Assembly (NCBI GenBank): GCA_946500615.1
Contig: CAMMWP010000014.1
Coordinates: 1-42,620 of the forward strand
DNA length: 42,620 nucleotides
Source: an uncultured Clostridium sp.
GTDB taxonomy: Bacteria; Bacillota; Clostridia; TANB77; CAG-508
Direction of reading: 5' to 3'
The translations under genes and the position numbers were made by a program. Every line of letters begins with the position of its first letter. The stretch's first letter is position 1. Below are positions 16,783-25,817 of this stretch, piece by piece. The notes beneath the pieces are model-generated. The model was not told where the DNA came from, searched no databases, and saw nothing but the letters and a program-made list of their open reading frames with translations.

Positions 16783-17115
16783 ATGAACTTAGATTTTTCT
16801 AATATTGGTAAAAGATTACAGGAAACAAGGATTCAGAATCAAATCAGTCAAAAATATATGGCAGAATATTTGAACATATCGATACCATATATTCGTAAAT
16901 TAGAGAATGGAAAAATTAACATAGAGCTAGAAAAGTTTTTGAAGATATGTGATTTTTTGAATATATCCATACAAGATGTTCTAAATGAAAAAAATCAGAA
17001 TACAGTAAAATATATGGATAAAGAATTGTATGAGTTAATTATGAAATGCAATTTAGAGAAACAGAAGTTAATCTGTAGTATGGTTAAATTATTATTTAAA
17101 AATCAAGTGATATAA
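16783..17115 (+). CDS. XRE-family (Cro/C1-type HTH) transcriptional regulator
   Basis: The 110-residue protein has an HTH_3 domain at about residues 8-65: GKRLQETRIQNQISQKYMAE, then YLNISIPYIRKLENGK and LEKFLKICDFLNISIQDVL. The C-terminal 45 residues are Lys- and Leu-rich and could be a short helical dimerisation or sensing tail. ATG 16783 follows AAAGGAG. It is transcribed alone from its own promoter; no operator was identified. A remnant of a family C repeat follows its stop. Confidence 0.85.
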   Translation: MNLDFSNIGKRLQETRIQNQISQKYMAEYLNISIPYIRKLENGKINIELEKFLKICDFLNISIQDVLNEKNQNTVKYMDKELYELIMKCNLEKQKLICSMVKLLFKNQVI

Positions 17116-17130
17116 TATGTTGTGCTTATA

Positions 17131-17222
17131 AGAATTTCTAAAACGATTCCGGTCGCATTCGAACGCATAAAAATATAAGATATGGTTCCCTTGAGTTTAA
17201 AAAGGCTGAACGGTAATTAAAA
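17131..17222. repeat. Family C palindromic element, truncated copy
   Basis: The segment TATAAGAATTTCTAAAACGA and the following TTCCGGTCGCATTCGAAC match the right half of the core of the elements at 34222 and 37880. After it comes an arm ending AAAGGCTGAACGGTAA, resembling the terminal AAAGGTCTGAACTGTAA at 38121. The left arm is missing. Confidence 0.6.
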
Positions 17223-17235
17223 TAGCAGAAAATGG

Positions 17236-17263
17236 AAAAAAGTCAAAAATTTGACTTTTTTTT
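17236..17263 (+). terminator. Terminator after the XRE gene
   Basis: AAAAAAGTCAAA and TTTGACTTTTTT form a tight stem followed by T residues. Confidence 0.75.
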
Positions 17264-17279
17264 AGATTTATAGTATACT
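17251..17279 (+). promoter_or_regulatory. Promoter of the NlpC/P60 gene, overlapping the terminator
   Basis: TTGACT (17251-17256) lies in the right arm of the terminator stem; TATACT (17274-17279) follows after 17 bases. Confidence 0.5.
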
Positions 17280-17331
17280 ATCTCGGTACTACTTTTTAGA
17301 AATATAAAATATTTTAAGGAGAAGGATTACA

Positions 17332-18603
17332 ATGAAGAGTAAAATGAATATAAAAAGCATTTTTGTCATGGCGATTATATCATTAGTGAGCTTGCTTTTT
17401 ATAAATATCAGTTTAGCGGCAAATACAGGAACAATCAATGTAGATGTTGCTAATTTAAGGGAGACAGCAGACGCTGAAAGTACAATCTTGGAGCAAATTT
17501 CTTTGAATCAAGAAGTTGAAATATTAGGAGAAGAAGGTGACTGGTACCAAGTTAAGTACAACCAAATTACAGGATATGTAAGTAAAGAACTAGTTACAGT
17601 AAATTCAAATCCACAAGCAACAGAAGAAAATAATCAAGTAAATGAAAATAAGCAAGAAAATCAAAATACAACAGAAGAAAACAAAGTATCTACAGAGGAA
17701 ATCACAGTAGGTGAATATAAAATTTCTGAAGATACAAAGTTAAAATTAGTTCCATCAATCAACGCAACTGATGTTGTAGAAGTAAAAAAAGATGAAATGG
17801 TTACTGTTACAGAACTTATGAATGGATGGGCATGTGTAGAAACACAAACAACAAGAGGATGGTTAAGAAAAGATAAATTAAAGAAAGATGAACCAGTAGA
17901 GGAACAACCAGCAGAAGAAAAGCCAGTGCAAGAGGAGCCAATCAAAACACAATATATAAATTCTACAACAGTAAATGTAAGACAAGAAGCAAACACAACA
18001 AGTTCAATTGTAACAACAGTAGCAATCAATACAGAGGTTCAAGTATATAGCGAAGAAAATGGTTGGAGCAAAGTAAAAGTAAATAATGTAGAAGGATATA
18101 TTTCATCTTCATTATTATCAAATAATAAACAAGAAATTTCTAGATCACAAACAACCACGAGAAAATCAAGTAGTACAAAAACGGCCACAAATACATCAAG
18201 TCAAAAAACAACAGAAACGGTAAGTGTGCCAGCATCTGGCAATGGATCATCAATTGTTGCAACAGCAAAAAAATATTTAGGATATAAATATGTATATGGT
18301 GGTAGTTCACCAAGTACAGGATTTGACTGTTCAGGATTTACATCTTATGTATTTAAACAACATGGAATTTCATTAAATAGAACAGCAGCAGGTCAATATA
18401 GCAATGGAGTTGCAGTAAGTAGAGCAAATTTACAACCGGGCGATCTAGTTATGTTTGGAAAATCTGGAATTAACCATGTGGCTATATATATTGGTGGAGG
18501 GCAAATTATTCATGCATCAACACCATCAACAGGCGTAAGAATAGATTCTTTAAGCACAGGATATTATCATAATAATTATGTAGGGGCAAGAAGAATTTTG
18601 TAA
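17332..18603 (+). CDS. Secreted SH3b-NlpC/P60 peptidoglycan hydrolase
   Basis: The 423-residue protein begins with a signal peptide (FVMAIISLVSLLFINISLAA). Three SH3b wall-binding domains follow (about 32-87, 125-185 and 205-262), each with the VNLR..ADxxS..V.....W.V pattern and separated by Glu/Gln/Pro or Ser/Thr-rich linkers. The C-terminal NlpC/P60 domain (about 303-423) has the catalytic Cys in FDCSGFTSYVF, His in NHVAIYIGGG and a third polar residue in IIHASTP. Enzymes of this type cleave the D-Glu-to-diamino-acid bond of stem peptides. It has its own promoter and ends just before comEC. Confidence 0.92.
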   Translation: MKSKMNIKSIFVMAIISLVSLLFINISLAANTGTINVDVANLRETADAESTILEQISLNQEVEILGEEGDWYQVKYNQITGYVSKELVTVNSNPQATEENNQVNENKQENQNTTEENKVSTEEITVGEYKISEDTKLKLVPSINATDVVEVKKDEMVTVTELMNGWACVETQTTRGWLRKDKLKKDEPVEEQPAEEKPVQEEPIKTQYINSTTVNVRQEANTTSSIVTTVAINTEVQVYSEENGWSKVKVNNVEGYISSSLLSNNKQEISRSQTTTRKSSSTKTATNTSSQKTTETVSVPASGNGSSIVATAKKYLGYKYVYGGSSPSTGFDCSGFTSYVFKQHGISLNRTAAGQYSNGVAVSRANLQPGDLVMFGKSGINHVAIYIGGGQIIHASTPSTGVRIDSLSTGYYHNNYVGARRIL

Positions 18604-18624
18604 TGCATTAGGAGGCGAATATAT

Positions 18625-21174
18625 ATCAGAAAAAGACCAATTGTTGTGATGGTTATAGGATATATGATAGGAATTATATGGGGGCTATACATTGATTTTA
18701 GTATAGTCCTTTTATATATCTTAATAACAATGTTTTATGTTTTAAAAACGATATTAAAACACCCCCAAAAGAAAAAGTTTCAGTTAATATCTTTATATCG
18801 ATATTTTCGATATATCAAATTGTTTTTACCAAAATCAGTTATTTTTTTAATAATCATTAGTTCTATCATTTCAAATACCATTCTCATATTTCAAGAGAAT
18901 CGATATCAAAATCTATATCCAGAAGATAATATGACGATAGAAGGAATCATTGTTACTAATCTAGAAGAAAGGGAATATAAAAATCGATATATATTAAAAG
19001 TACTAACAGGAAATCACTCTGATAGATATAGGTCAACAAAAATCTATATAGAAGTAAAAAAAGATATAGAATTTCAGTATGGAGATAAGGTAGTATTGCA
19101 AGGCGTATTTCGAAAAGGAAGTGAGCAGAGAAATACAGGTGGATTTCATTATCAGTTATATTTAAAATCTATCAATATATATGGTACATTAAAAGTTCAA
19201 GATGCTCAAAAAATATCTTCAGATAATGTAAATATTATCGAAAAAGGCATTCATGCAATTCAGTCACAAATGGCAGAAAATATTGAAAATGTACTAGAAA
19301 AAGAGGAAGCACAAATTGTAAAGGGATTACTCTTAGGAGATACCACTGCATTAAACGAGGAAGTAAAAGAAAAATTCCAAATAGCCAATATTTCGCACGT
19401 TCTAGCAGTATCTGGTATGCACATTATGTATATTATGATGGGAATAGAATTTGTATTCGAAAAATGGTTAGGAAAGCGAAATAGTAAATGTATTCTCATT
19501 TTGGGAATTGGATTATATATAAGTATAACAGGTTTTACAAGTTCTGTTGTAAGAGCAGGTATTATGGGAATTATGCATGTGATTGCATTTTTACTATATA
19601 GAAAAAATGACATTTGGACATCTATTGCGATTTCATTAGGAATGATTTTAATACAAAATCCGTACGCTATTACAGGTATAGGATTACAATTATCTTATTT
19701 AGGCACAATTGGAATTATCGTTTTCCAGAAAAATATCAAGCAATATTTAGATAATGTGAGATGTATAAAAAATAATATGTACATCAAAAAAAGTCAACGA
19801 AATTTTAAGTTTGTAGAAAAGCTAAAAGATATGGTATCCATCACGCTTTCTGCACAACTTATGATTTTACCAGTTACGCTTTACCATTTTAATATAATAG
19901 GAATCTATTTTATCATTACCAATATTTTGGTTAGTATCATGATTGGTCCCATTATGTTTTTATCCATTATGTTTATTTTAAGTTCATGTATTCATGTACA
20001 AATTTCTCAATTTATTTCTATTTTTTTATCATTAGGAATAAAAGCTTTGATACAAATTTCTGAGTTATCCAATCTACCATTTTCTAAAATATATGTAGTA
20101 ACACCATGTGTTTTAGTCATTATACTCTATTACATAACGATTTTTGTCACTAATCAAATATATATGATTTATACGGATAAACATTTAAATAGTACTAGAA
20201 AAAGAATCAAAAATTTAATAGCTCTTATGAAATATAAGTTATATGAAAAAAAGAAAGATATATGGAAAGTATTTCAGAAAATGATCAAAGAAAAAAATAT
20301 AAAATTATTGATTTTGAAAACATCTATGTTTATTTTTTTTATGACTTTTTTGATAGGCATTTATCAAGCTCAACAAAAGTTAGAAATTCATTTTTTAGAT
20401 GTTGGACAAGGCGATTCTTGTTTTATCATAACACCAAATCATAAAACAATTTTAATTGATGGAGGGGGAACAACTTCCACTACATTTGATGTGGGAAAAG
20501 ATACACTAATACCATATCTATTAGATAAAGGATATACAAAAATAGATTACATATGGATTTCTCATTTTGACCAAGACCATGTGGGAGGAATTTTGTCAGT
20601 CATAGAAGAATTGAAAGTGGAACAAATTTTTATCAGCAAACAAGGAGAAGATAGCGAAAACTATAAAAGATTTTTAAAATTAGTGAAAGAACATAAGTTA
20701 GATGTACATGAAGTAAAGGCAGGGGACAAAATAATAATTGGAGATATTCGTTTTCATGTATTGTGGCCAGTTGAAAAGCAAATAGAGGAAAATATGTTAA
20801 ATAATAATGCAATGGTTATGAAATTACAATATAAGAGTTTTAGCATGTTATTTACCGGAGATATAGAAGAAATAGCAGAAGAAAAGATTTTAGATACCTA
20901 TAAAAATGATTCCAATATTTTGAAATCAACTGTATTAAAAGTAGCACATCATGGTTCTAAAAGTTCATCGACAGAACAGTTTTTACAAGCTGTTAATAGT
21001 AAGGTGGCTGTGATTGGTGTAGGAGAGAACAATATGTTTGGTCATCCAAATGATGTGGTTTTGGAAAGATTAAAGTCGTTCGGTATGCAGATTTTTAGGA
21101 CAGATGAGAAGGGAGAAATTAATATCAGTATTAATCGTAAAGGTAAAATTTATGTAGAAGAGTATATAAAGTAA
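18625..21174 (+). CDS. comEC: ComEC/Rec2-type DNA uptake channel and metallo-hydrolase
   Basis: The protein has an N-terminal membrane and OB-like part, a central Competence domain of many helices (KGLLLGDTTALNEEVKEKFQ, ISHVLAVSGMHIMYIM) and a C-terminal metallo-beta-lactamase-like domain (HFLDVGQGDSCFIITP, ISHFDQDHVGGI, VAHHGSKSS). It is full length, about 849 residues. The first conventional start is GTG 18646, but AGGAGG is at 18610-18615 and the family-like N terminus RKRPIVVMVIGYMIGI begins upstream of that GTG. The codon 9 bases after the Shine-Dalgarno is ATC (18625), with an ATA at 18619, so a non-standard start is likely. It probably forms the inner-membrane channel for transforming DNA. 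Confidence 0.85.
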   Translation: MRKRPIVVMVIGYMIGIIWGLYIDFSIVLLYILITMFYVLKTILKHPQKKKFQLISLYRYFRYIKLFLPKSVIFLIIISSIISNTILIFQENRYQNLYPEDNMTIEGIIVTNLEEREYKNRYILKVLTGNHSDRYRSTKIYIEVKKDIEFQYGDKVVLQGVFRKGSEQRNTGGFHYQLYLKSINIYGTLKVQDAQKISSDNVNIIEKGIHAIQSQMAENIENVLEKEEAQIVKGLLLGDTTALNEEVKEKFQIANISHVLAVSGMHIMYIMMGIEFVFEKWLGKRNSKCILILGIGLYISITGFTSSVVRAGIMGIMHVIAFLLYRKNDIWTSIAISLGMILIQNPYAITGIGLQLSYLGTIGIIVFQKNIKQYLDNVRCIKNNMYIKKSQRNFKFVEKLKDMVSITLSAQLMILPVTLYHFNIIGIYFIITNILVSIMIGPIMFLSIMFILSSCIHVQISQFISIFLSLGIKALIQISELSNLPFSKIYVVTPCVLVIILYYITIFVTNQIYMIYTDKHLNSTRKRIKNLIALMKYKLYEKKKDIWKVFQKMIKEKNIKLLILKTSMFIFFMTFLIGIYQAQQKLEIHFLDVGQGDSCFIITPNHKTILIDGGGTTSTTFDVGKDTLIPYLLDKGYTKIDYIWISHFDQDHVGGILSVIEELKVEQIFISKQGEDSENYKRFLKLVKEHKLDVHEVKAGDKIIIGDIRFHVLWPVEKQIEENMLNNNAMVMKLQYKSFSMLFTGDIEEIAEEKILDTYKNDSNILKSTVLKVAHHGSKSSSTEQFLQAVNSKVAVIGVGENNMFGHPNDVVLERLKSFGMQIFRTDEKGEINISINRKGKIYVEEYIK

Positions 21175-21233
21175 TAAAAATAATAAAGCGACTAAAAATA
21201 GTTGCAACATATAAAAGAAAGGAGTATAATAAA

Positions 21234-21488
21234 ATAAGTAAATTAGAAAAAGAAATACAAAGACTAAAATCTAAACCAAAAGATTATACATATGAAGAAG
21301 CAAAAACATTATTAAATAAATTAGGATTTTATGAAAATAATAAAGGTAGAACTTCGGGTTCAAGAGTTGAGTTTTGTAATAAAAAAATTCAAAAAATTGA
21401 AATACATAAACCACATCCAAGTAACATATTAAAACCATACCAGATAAAGATAATATTAGAAAATTTAAAAGAATGGGAGGTAATATAA
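21234..21488 (+). CDS. hicA: HicA-type toxin (mRNA interferase), ATA start
   Basis: The frame codes for 84 residues, (M)SKLEKEIQRL to EWEVI, with the HicA signature: KPKDYTYEEAKTLLNKLGF, then GRTSGSRVEF and HKPHPSNILKPYQ. HicA folds as a dsRBD-like RNase that cuts mRNA and is neutralised by HicB. The whole frame has no ATG, GTG or TTG codon; AAAGGAG (21218-21224) is followed after 9 bases by ATA, exactly where homologues start. One base separates its stop from the hicB ATG, and its last codons carry the hicB ribosome binding site. An ATA start may keep toxin synthesis low. Confidence 0.82.
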   Translation: MSKLEKEIQRLKSKPKDYTYEEAKTLLNKLGFYENNKGRTSGSRVEFCNKKIQKIEIHKPHPSNILKPYQIKIILENLKEWEVI

Positions 21489-21489
21489 A

Positions 21490-21831
21490 ATGAAAAATAT
21501 TATGAAATATAAAGGATATTGGGCAGAAATCAAATATAGTGATGAAGATGAATGCTTTTGTGGAGAGATAGAAGGATTAAAAAATGATAGTATTTCATTT
21601 GAAGGAGAGACAGTAAAAGAATTAAAAAAAGATTTTAAAGATGCAATAGATCATTATTTAAGTGTATGTGAAGCAAATCATTGGAAACCAGAGAAGCAAG
21701 CAAAAGGTTCTTTAAATGTAAGATTAGGTGTGGAACTTCATAACAAAGCAAAAATGAAATCAATTGAAAAAAATATTTCTATTAATGAATTAATTAAACA
21801 AGCTGTTATTGCTTATATAAAAGCAAATTAA
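21490..21831 (+). CDS. hicB: HicB-type antitoxin
   Basis: The 113-residue protein has an N-terminal HicB partial RNase H-like fold (YKGYWAEIKYSDEDECFCGE, then LKKDFKDAIDHYLSVCE) and a C-terminal ribbon-helix-helix-like DNA-binding segment (SLNVRLGVELHNKAKMKSIE, ISINELIKQAV). HicB proteins bind HicA and repress their own operon. GGGAGG 9 bases before ATG 21490 lies inside the end of hicA. The pair has no partner mobile element in view; genomic position between comEC and a sporulation-like gene suggests an isolated addiction or defence module. Confidence 0.88.
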   Translation: MKNIMKYKGYWAEIKYSDEDECFCGEIEGLKNDSISFEGETVKELKKDFKDAIDHYLSVCEANHWKPEKQAKGSLNVRLGVELHNKAKMKSIEKNISINELIKQAVIAYIKAN

Positions 21832-22041
21832 ATAAATAGCATTAACATAGCAAAATAGGATATAAATAGCTTAAAGGAGAAAAACATTCATAAATATATG
21901 TTGATTTATTTAGAAATTTAATTTTTAAATGTATAAACCATAAAAAAAGGTAAATAATACTATAAAAGGTGTATAAAGGTAAAATTGACAAGTATCACAA
22001 AATTAAAAAATCAATTTTACTTTGAGAAAGGAATGTATCAT

Positions 22042-22647
22042 ATGAAAAAAAGCATAATCATTTCAGCCATTATAGTATTATTTATTTTAGGGACAGTTAT
22101 TGGCGTTATTTTAATAAAAAATTCTACAGATGAAGAGAAAAATATACAAATAGCAGAACAAAATGAAGAAGAAATTTATGATGAATGTACAGATGAATAT
22201 GAAGAAATGGTGCAAAATAATAGTTTGGTTGAAGAGACAAGTTCAGAAGGTGAAAAAATCTCTCCGAATTGTTCAATTATTTTTAAACGACATTATAATG
22301 ATTGTGGGCATACCATTGAACAATATGCAAGTGTTCCAACAGAATTAGTCAATAAAACAGAAGATGACTTGCAACAACAATATGAAGGATGGACAGTTGA
22401 ACAATTTTCACGAAATCAAATTATCTTATATAGAGATTTTGATAGTGAGTGTGGCGAACATTATGTGCTAAGAGAAAAAGATGGAAAAGTAGTTGTATTT
22501 TTAAGAACAGGTGATACAGAAGAATTAGTAGAAGAAACGGATATTGCGACAGAGTTTTTAACAGAAACAGATAAGATTGCTCTACAAAATGGTATTGAAG
22601 CAAATGGAAGAGTGGAATTAAATCAATTAATAGAAGATTATGAATAA
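22042..22647 (+). CDS. BofC-like membrane-anchored protein
   Basis: GAAAGGA precedes ATG 22042, giving 201 residues with one N-terminal transmembrane helix and an acidic linker. The C-terminal part includes HYNDCGHTIEQYA, YEGWTVEQFS, the HYVLREKDGKVVVFLR strand pair and FLTETDKIALQNGIEA. This is the layout of BofC C-terminal domain proteins (forespore regulator of sigma-K checkpoint), where a beta-strand pair is followed by LxxxDxxxLxxGI. I rate that assignment as likely but not certain. A bidirectional terminator separates it from convergent pgsA. Region 21832-22041 holds no other gene I can support. Confidence 0.65.
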   Translation: MKKSIIISAIIVLFILGTVIGVILIKNSTDEEKNIQIAEQNEEEIYDECTDEYEEMVQNNSLVEETSSEGEKISPNCSIIFKRHYNDCGHTIEQYASVPTELVNKTEDDLQQQYEGWTVEQFSRNQIILYRDFDSECGEHYVLREKDGKVVVFLRTGDTEELVEETDIATEFLTETDKIALQNGIEANGRVELNQLIEDYE

Positions 22648-22700
22648 AACGAAAAATTAGAGACAGATTCATTTTTCTGTTTCTAATTTTCCGTTTTACA
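22646..22700. terminator. Bidirectional terminator between convergent genes
   Basis: A 21-base arm at 22646-22666 pairs with 22677-22697 with one or two mismatches, and A and T runs flank it on both sides. Confidence 0.85.
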
Positions 22701-22702
22701 AT

Positions 22703-23296
22703 TTATTTATGTTTTCTTTCCTTTTTATCAATTGTAACTTCTTTGTTCAAATCTTGTTTATCAATAAACCCTTTCCTATACACATCTTTAATATACATTA
22801 GCAAAGAAAATATAGTAGCAAATAAAGCTAGGTAAAATAACCATAAATCCAAATTAGACCATAGAGAAGGTAATTCAAATTGATTAATTAATAATGAAAA
22901 TACAATTGCAAGATAGAAAAGCACAGTTGCCAATTTTCCATACCATTTACTATAAACCACAACATCTTTACCATAAAGAAAAGAAGCGCCTGCAATCATA
23001 ATTAATTCTTTTAGCAAAACAATTGCCAATATCCAAATAGGAATAATATGGATTAAAGTCAATGAAGCAATTGTAGAAATTTGTGTTAACTTATCGGCTA
23101 GAGGATCCATTAATTTTCCAAAATTAGATATTAAATTAAATTTTCTTGCAATACATCCATCAGCAATATCGGTTATACCAGATACTGTGAAAAATATAAA
23201 GGCCAAAATATAATTTCCATTAAAAATATTTACTACAATAAATGGTATTAACAAAAATCGAATGATTGTTAGTGCATTTGGTACATGTTTTAACAT
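22703..23296 (-). CDS. pgsA: CDP-diacylglycerol-glycerol-3-phosphate 3-phosphatidyltransferase
   Basis: This membrane enzyme makes phosphatidylglycerol phosphate from CDP-diacylglycerol and glycerol-3-phosphate. The CDP-alcohol phosphotransferase motif D-x2-DG-x2-AR-x8-G-x3-D-x3-D is complete in DIADGCIARKF then NFGKLMDPLADK. The 197-residue protein has about five transmembrane helices and a basic tail. NALTIIRFLLIPFI is the typical N terminus. AGGAGA precedes its ATG. It lies 10 bases after the ClpE-like gene on the same strand, so they may share a transcript. Confidence 0.9.
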   Translation of the reverse strand: MLKHVPNALTIIRFLLIPFIVVNIFNGNYILAFIFFTVSGITDIADGCIARKFNLISNFGKLMDPLADKLTQISTIASLTLIHIIPIWILAIVLLKELIMIAGASFLYGKDVVVYSKWYGKLATVLFYLAIVFSLLINQFELPSLWSNLDLWLFYLALFATIFSLLMYIKDVYRKGFIDKQDLNKEVTIDKKERKHK

Positions 23297-23305
23297 AAAA
23301 ATCTC

Positions 23306-25669
23306 CTATTTTATTTCAAATTTTAAATTTCCATCTATAAAATCAATCATAACTGTTTGACCGTCTAATAATTGTTGGCGTAAAATCATTTCAGATAATT
23401 CATCTTCAATATATCTTTGAATAGCTCTTCTTAAAGGTCTAGCTCCGAATTTAATATCTGTTCCTTTTTCTAATATATAGTTTTTGGCAGCTTTCGTAAT
23501 ATTCATTTTTATATCTTTGTCTGATAAAGCTTTCACAGTATCATTTAACATTAAATCAACAATTTGTAATAATTGTTCATTTGTTAAAGGATCAAAAGTA
23601 ACAATTTCGTCAACCCTATTTAAGAATTCAGGTCTAAACACATCATTCAAACTGTCCATAATTTTATTTTTATTTATCATAGAATTTCCAAATCCAATAG
23701 AATTGTTGTTTAAGTTAGAGCCTGCATTTGATGTCATGATAATAATGGTATTCGAAAAATTAACCGTATTACCTTGACTATCTGTTAAAATTCCATCATC
23801 TAATACTTGTAATAAAATGTTAAATACATCTGGGTGTGCTTTTTCAATTTCATCTAATAAAATGATAGAATATGACTTTCTCTTAACTTTATCTGTTAAT
23901 TGACCTGCATCATCATAACCAACATATCCCGGAGGAGCCCCAATTAATTTAGAAGTAGAGTGACTTTCCATATATTCAGACATATCAATTCTAATGATCG
24001 AATCTTCAGAGCCAAACATTTCATAAGCTAAACTTTTGGCAAGTTCAGTTTTTCCAACACCAGTTGGACCAACAAAGATGAATGAAGGTGGTCTTTTGGT
24101 TGATTTTAAGCCTGCTCTATTTCTACGAATTGCTCTAGATACGGCACTTACCGCTTCATCTTGCCCAATAATTCTTTTATGAAGATTGGTTTCAAGGTTT
24201 AACAATTTTTGTGTTTCTGCTTCTGTAATTTTTTGTACAGGAATTTTTGTCCAACTTTCAATTACATTGGCAATATCTTGAATTGTTAATTGTCTTGGCT
24301 TCATTGTCTTATTTAATTGATCAATTTGTTCAATTAATTGACATTCACGTGTTTTTAAATCAGCTGCTTTTTGATAATCTTCTGTCGAATCAGCAGCAAT
24401 GACTTCTTCTTTTTCTGTTTGTACTTGTTCTAGCTCTTGCCTTAACTTTTCTAAAGTAAATAATTCTTTGTTTTCTAAATTAATTCTTGAACAAGCTTCA
24501 TCTAAAATATCAATTGCTTTATCTGGTAAAAATCTATCATGAATATATTTTTCAGACATGATAACCGCTTGTTTGATGACGTCTAAAGAAATTTTTACTT
24601 TATGATATTCTTCATAATATTTTTTAATACCTTCCAAAATACCAATTGAATCATCAATATTTGGTTCTTCCACTAGTACTTGTTGAAATCTTCTTTCTAA
24701 AGCAGAATCTTTTTCAATATATTTTCTATATTCTTTTAAAGTTGTTGTACCAATTAATTGAATTTCACCATTTGAAAGGGCTGGTTTTAAAATATTAGCA
24801 GCATTCATTGAATGTTCACCATCTCCAGCACCAATGATATTATGAATTTCATCAATGACTAGAATAATGTTTCCATATTCCTTACACTCATCAATGATTC
24901 CTTTCATTCTAGATTCAAATTGCCCTCTAAATTGTGTTCCAGCAATTACTGCTGTCATATCTAATAAATAAACTTCTTTATTTAATAATTTAGCTGGCAC
25001 ATTTTGATTTGCTATTCGGATAGCTAATCCTTGTGCAATAGCCGTTTTTCCAACGCCCGGCTCACCGATTAAGCAAGGATTGTTTTTAGAACGTCTATTT
25101 AAAATTTGAACAATTCTTTTAATTTCATTGTCTCTACCAATCACGATATCTAATTCATTATTTTTTGCTTTTACTGTTAGATTTGTACCATAAGTGTCTA
25201 AAAATTTTTTCTTTTTATTCTGCTTTGTGGTTTTTTTCTTTTCTACTTTTACCTTTTTTCTTCCATTATTTAACTCTTGTTCATTGTTATCATGTGTATT
25301 GCCGGCATTACCAAACATATTAGAAAATAGCGAACTTAATGGAATAGCAGCACCAGCTACTTTGCCAGAACCATCTCCATTTTCATCAACATTATTTTCA
25401 AATGTGATAGCACCATCAATATTTTCAATATCTTCTAAATTAATATTTTCAGCTAAATCTTTAAAAATTGTTTCAAATTGTTTTGTCATATCATTTAAAT
25501 TTACATTATCTTTAGACAAAATTTCATTTTGCCTATATAATACTTCATTAGGGTTAATTCCTTTTGATTTTGCACAGTTGTAGCAATATCCTTCTAATGA
25601 TTCTTTTCCATTTTCAATTTTTTTATAAAAAAGTATAGCTGGGTTTTTATTACATTCTGAACATAACAT
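23306..25669 (-). CDS. clpE: ClpE-like Clp ATPase with N-terminal zinc finger
   Basis: The 787-residue Hsp100 unfoldase has an N-terminal CxxC...CxxC zinc finger (Cys 3, 6, 29, 32) instead of the double Clp-N domain, which is the ClpE arrangement. Then come a charged linker (about 95-160), AAA domain 1 (Walker A GEPGVGKT at about 202-209), a UVR-like coiled segment ([20 protein letters not shown]) and AAA domain 2 (Walker A GPTGVGKT, Walker [12 protein letters not shown]). The loop NSIGFGN carries the IGF tripeptide used to dock ClpP, so it probably feeds a ClpCP-type protease. It is longer than typical ClpE because of the linker. No CtsR or CIRCE operator was seen upstream. Confidence 0.85.
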   Translation of the reverse strand: MLCSECNKNPAILFYKKIENGKESLEGYCYNCAKSKGINPNEVLYRQNEILSKDNVNLNDMTKQFETIFKDLAENINLEDIENIDGAITFENNVDENGDGSGKVAGAAIPLSSLFSNMFGNAGNTHDNNEQELNNGRKKVKVEKKKTTKQNKKKKFLDTYGTNLTVKAKNNELDIVIGRDNEIKRIVQILNRRSKNNPCLIGEPGVGKTAIAQGLAIRIANQNVPAKLLNKEVYLLDMTAVIAGTQFRGQFESRMKGIIDECKEYGNIILVIDEIHNIIGAGDGEHSMNAANILKPALSNGEIQLIGTTTLKEYRKYIEKDSALERRFQQVLVEEPNIDDSIGILEGIKKYYEEYHKVKISLDVIKQAVIMSEKYIHDRFLPDKAIDILDEACSRINLENKELFTLEKLRQELEQVQTEKEEVIAADSTEDYQKAADLKTRECQLIEQIDQLNKTMKPRQLTIQDIANVIESWTKIPVQKITEAETQKLLNLETNLHKRIIGQDEAVSAVSRAIRRNRAGLKSTKRPPSFIFVGPTGVGKTELAKSLAYEMFGSEDSIIRIDMSEYMESHSTSKLIGAPPGYVGYDDAGQLTDKVKRKSYSIILLDEIEKAHPDVFNILLQVLDDGILTDSQGNTVNFSNTIIIMTSNAGSNLNNNSIGFGNSMINKNKIMDSLNDVFRPEFLNRVDEIVTFDPLTNEQLLQIVDLMLNDTVKALSDKDIKMNITKAAKNYILEKGTDIKFGARPLRRAIQRYIEDELSEMILRQQLLDGQTVMIDFIDGNLKFEIK

Positions 25670-25708
25670 ACTTTAAACTCCTCATTTCTATATAAATATA
25701 CAATATAT

Positions 25709-25737
25709 ATCATACCCCAAATTGTGTGAATAGTCAA
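25709..25737 (-). promoter_or_regulatory. Promoter of the ClpE-like gene
   Basis: On the minus strand TTGACT (25737-25732) and TATGAT (25714-25709) are separated by 17 bases. It is arranged back to back with the plus-strand promoter at 25758. Confidence 0.6.
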
Positions 25738-25757
25738 CAAATTTAAGAACATTTGTG

Positions 25758-25786
25758 TTGAAATATTCATATAAAAATGGTATAAT
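25758..25786 (+). promoter_or_regulatory. Promoter of the DUF3298-like gene
   Basis: TTGAAA (25758-25763), 17-base spacer, TATAAT (25781-25786). Confidence 0.7.
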
Positions 25787-25817
25787 AAAACGAGATTATA
25801 ATATAAGAGGTATTTAT

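Noticed and set aside
21871..21921. AAAGGAG followed by an 11-12 codon frame starting at ATT (HKYMLIYLEI).
   Set aside because: Too short, no conservation clue and low complexity; could be chance in AT-rich DNA.
25670..25757. CtsR (GGTCAAA repeats) or CIRCE operators for the ClpE-like gene.
   Set aside because: Neither direct nor inverted repeat consensus is present.
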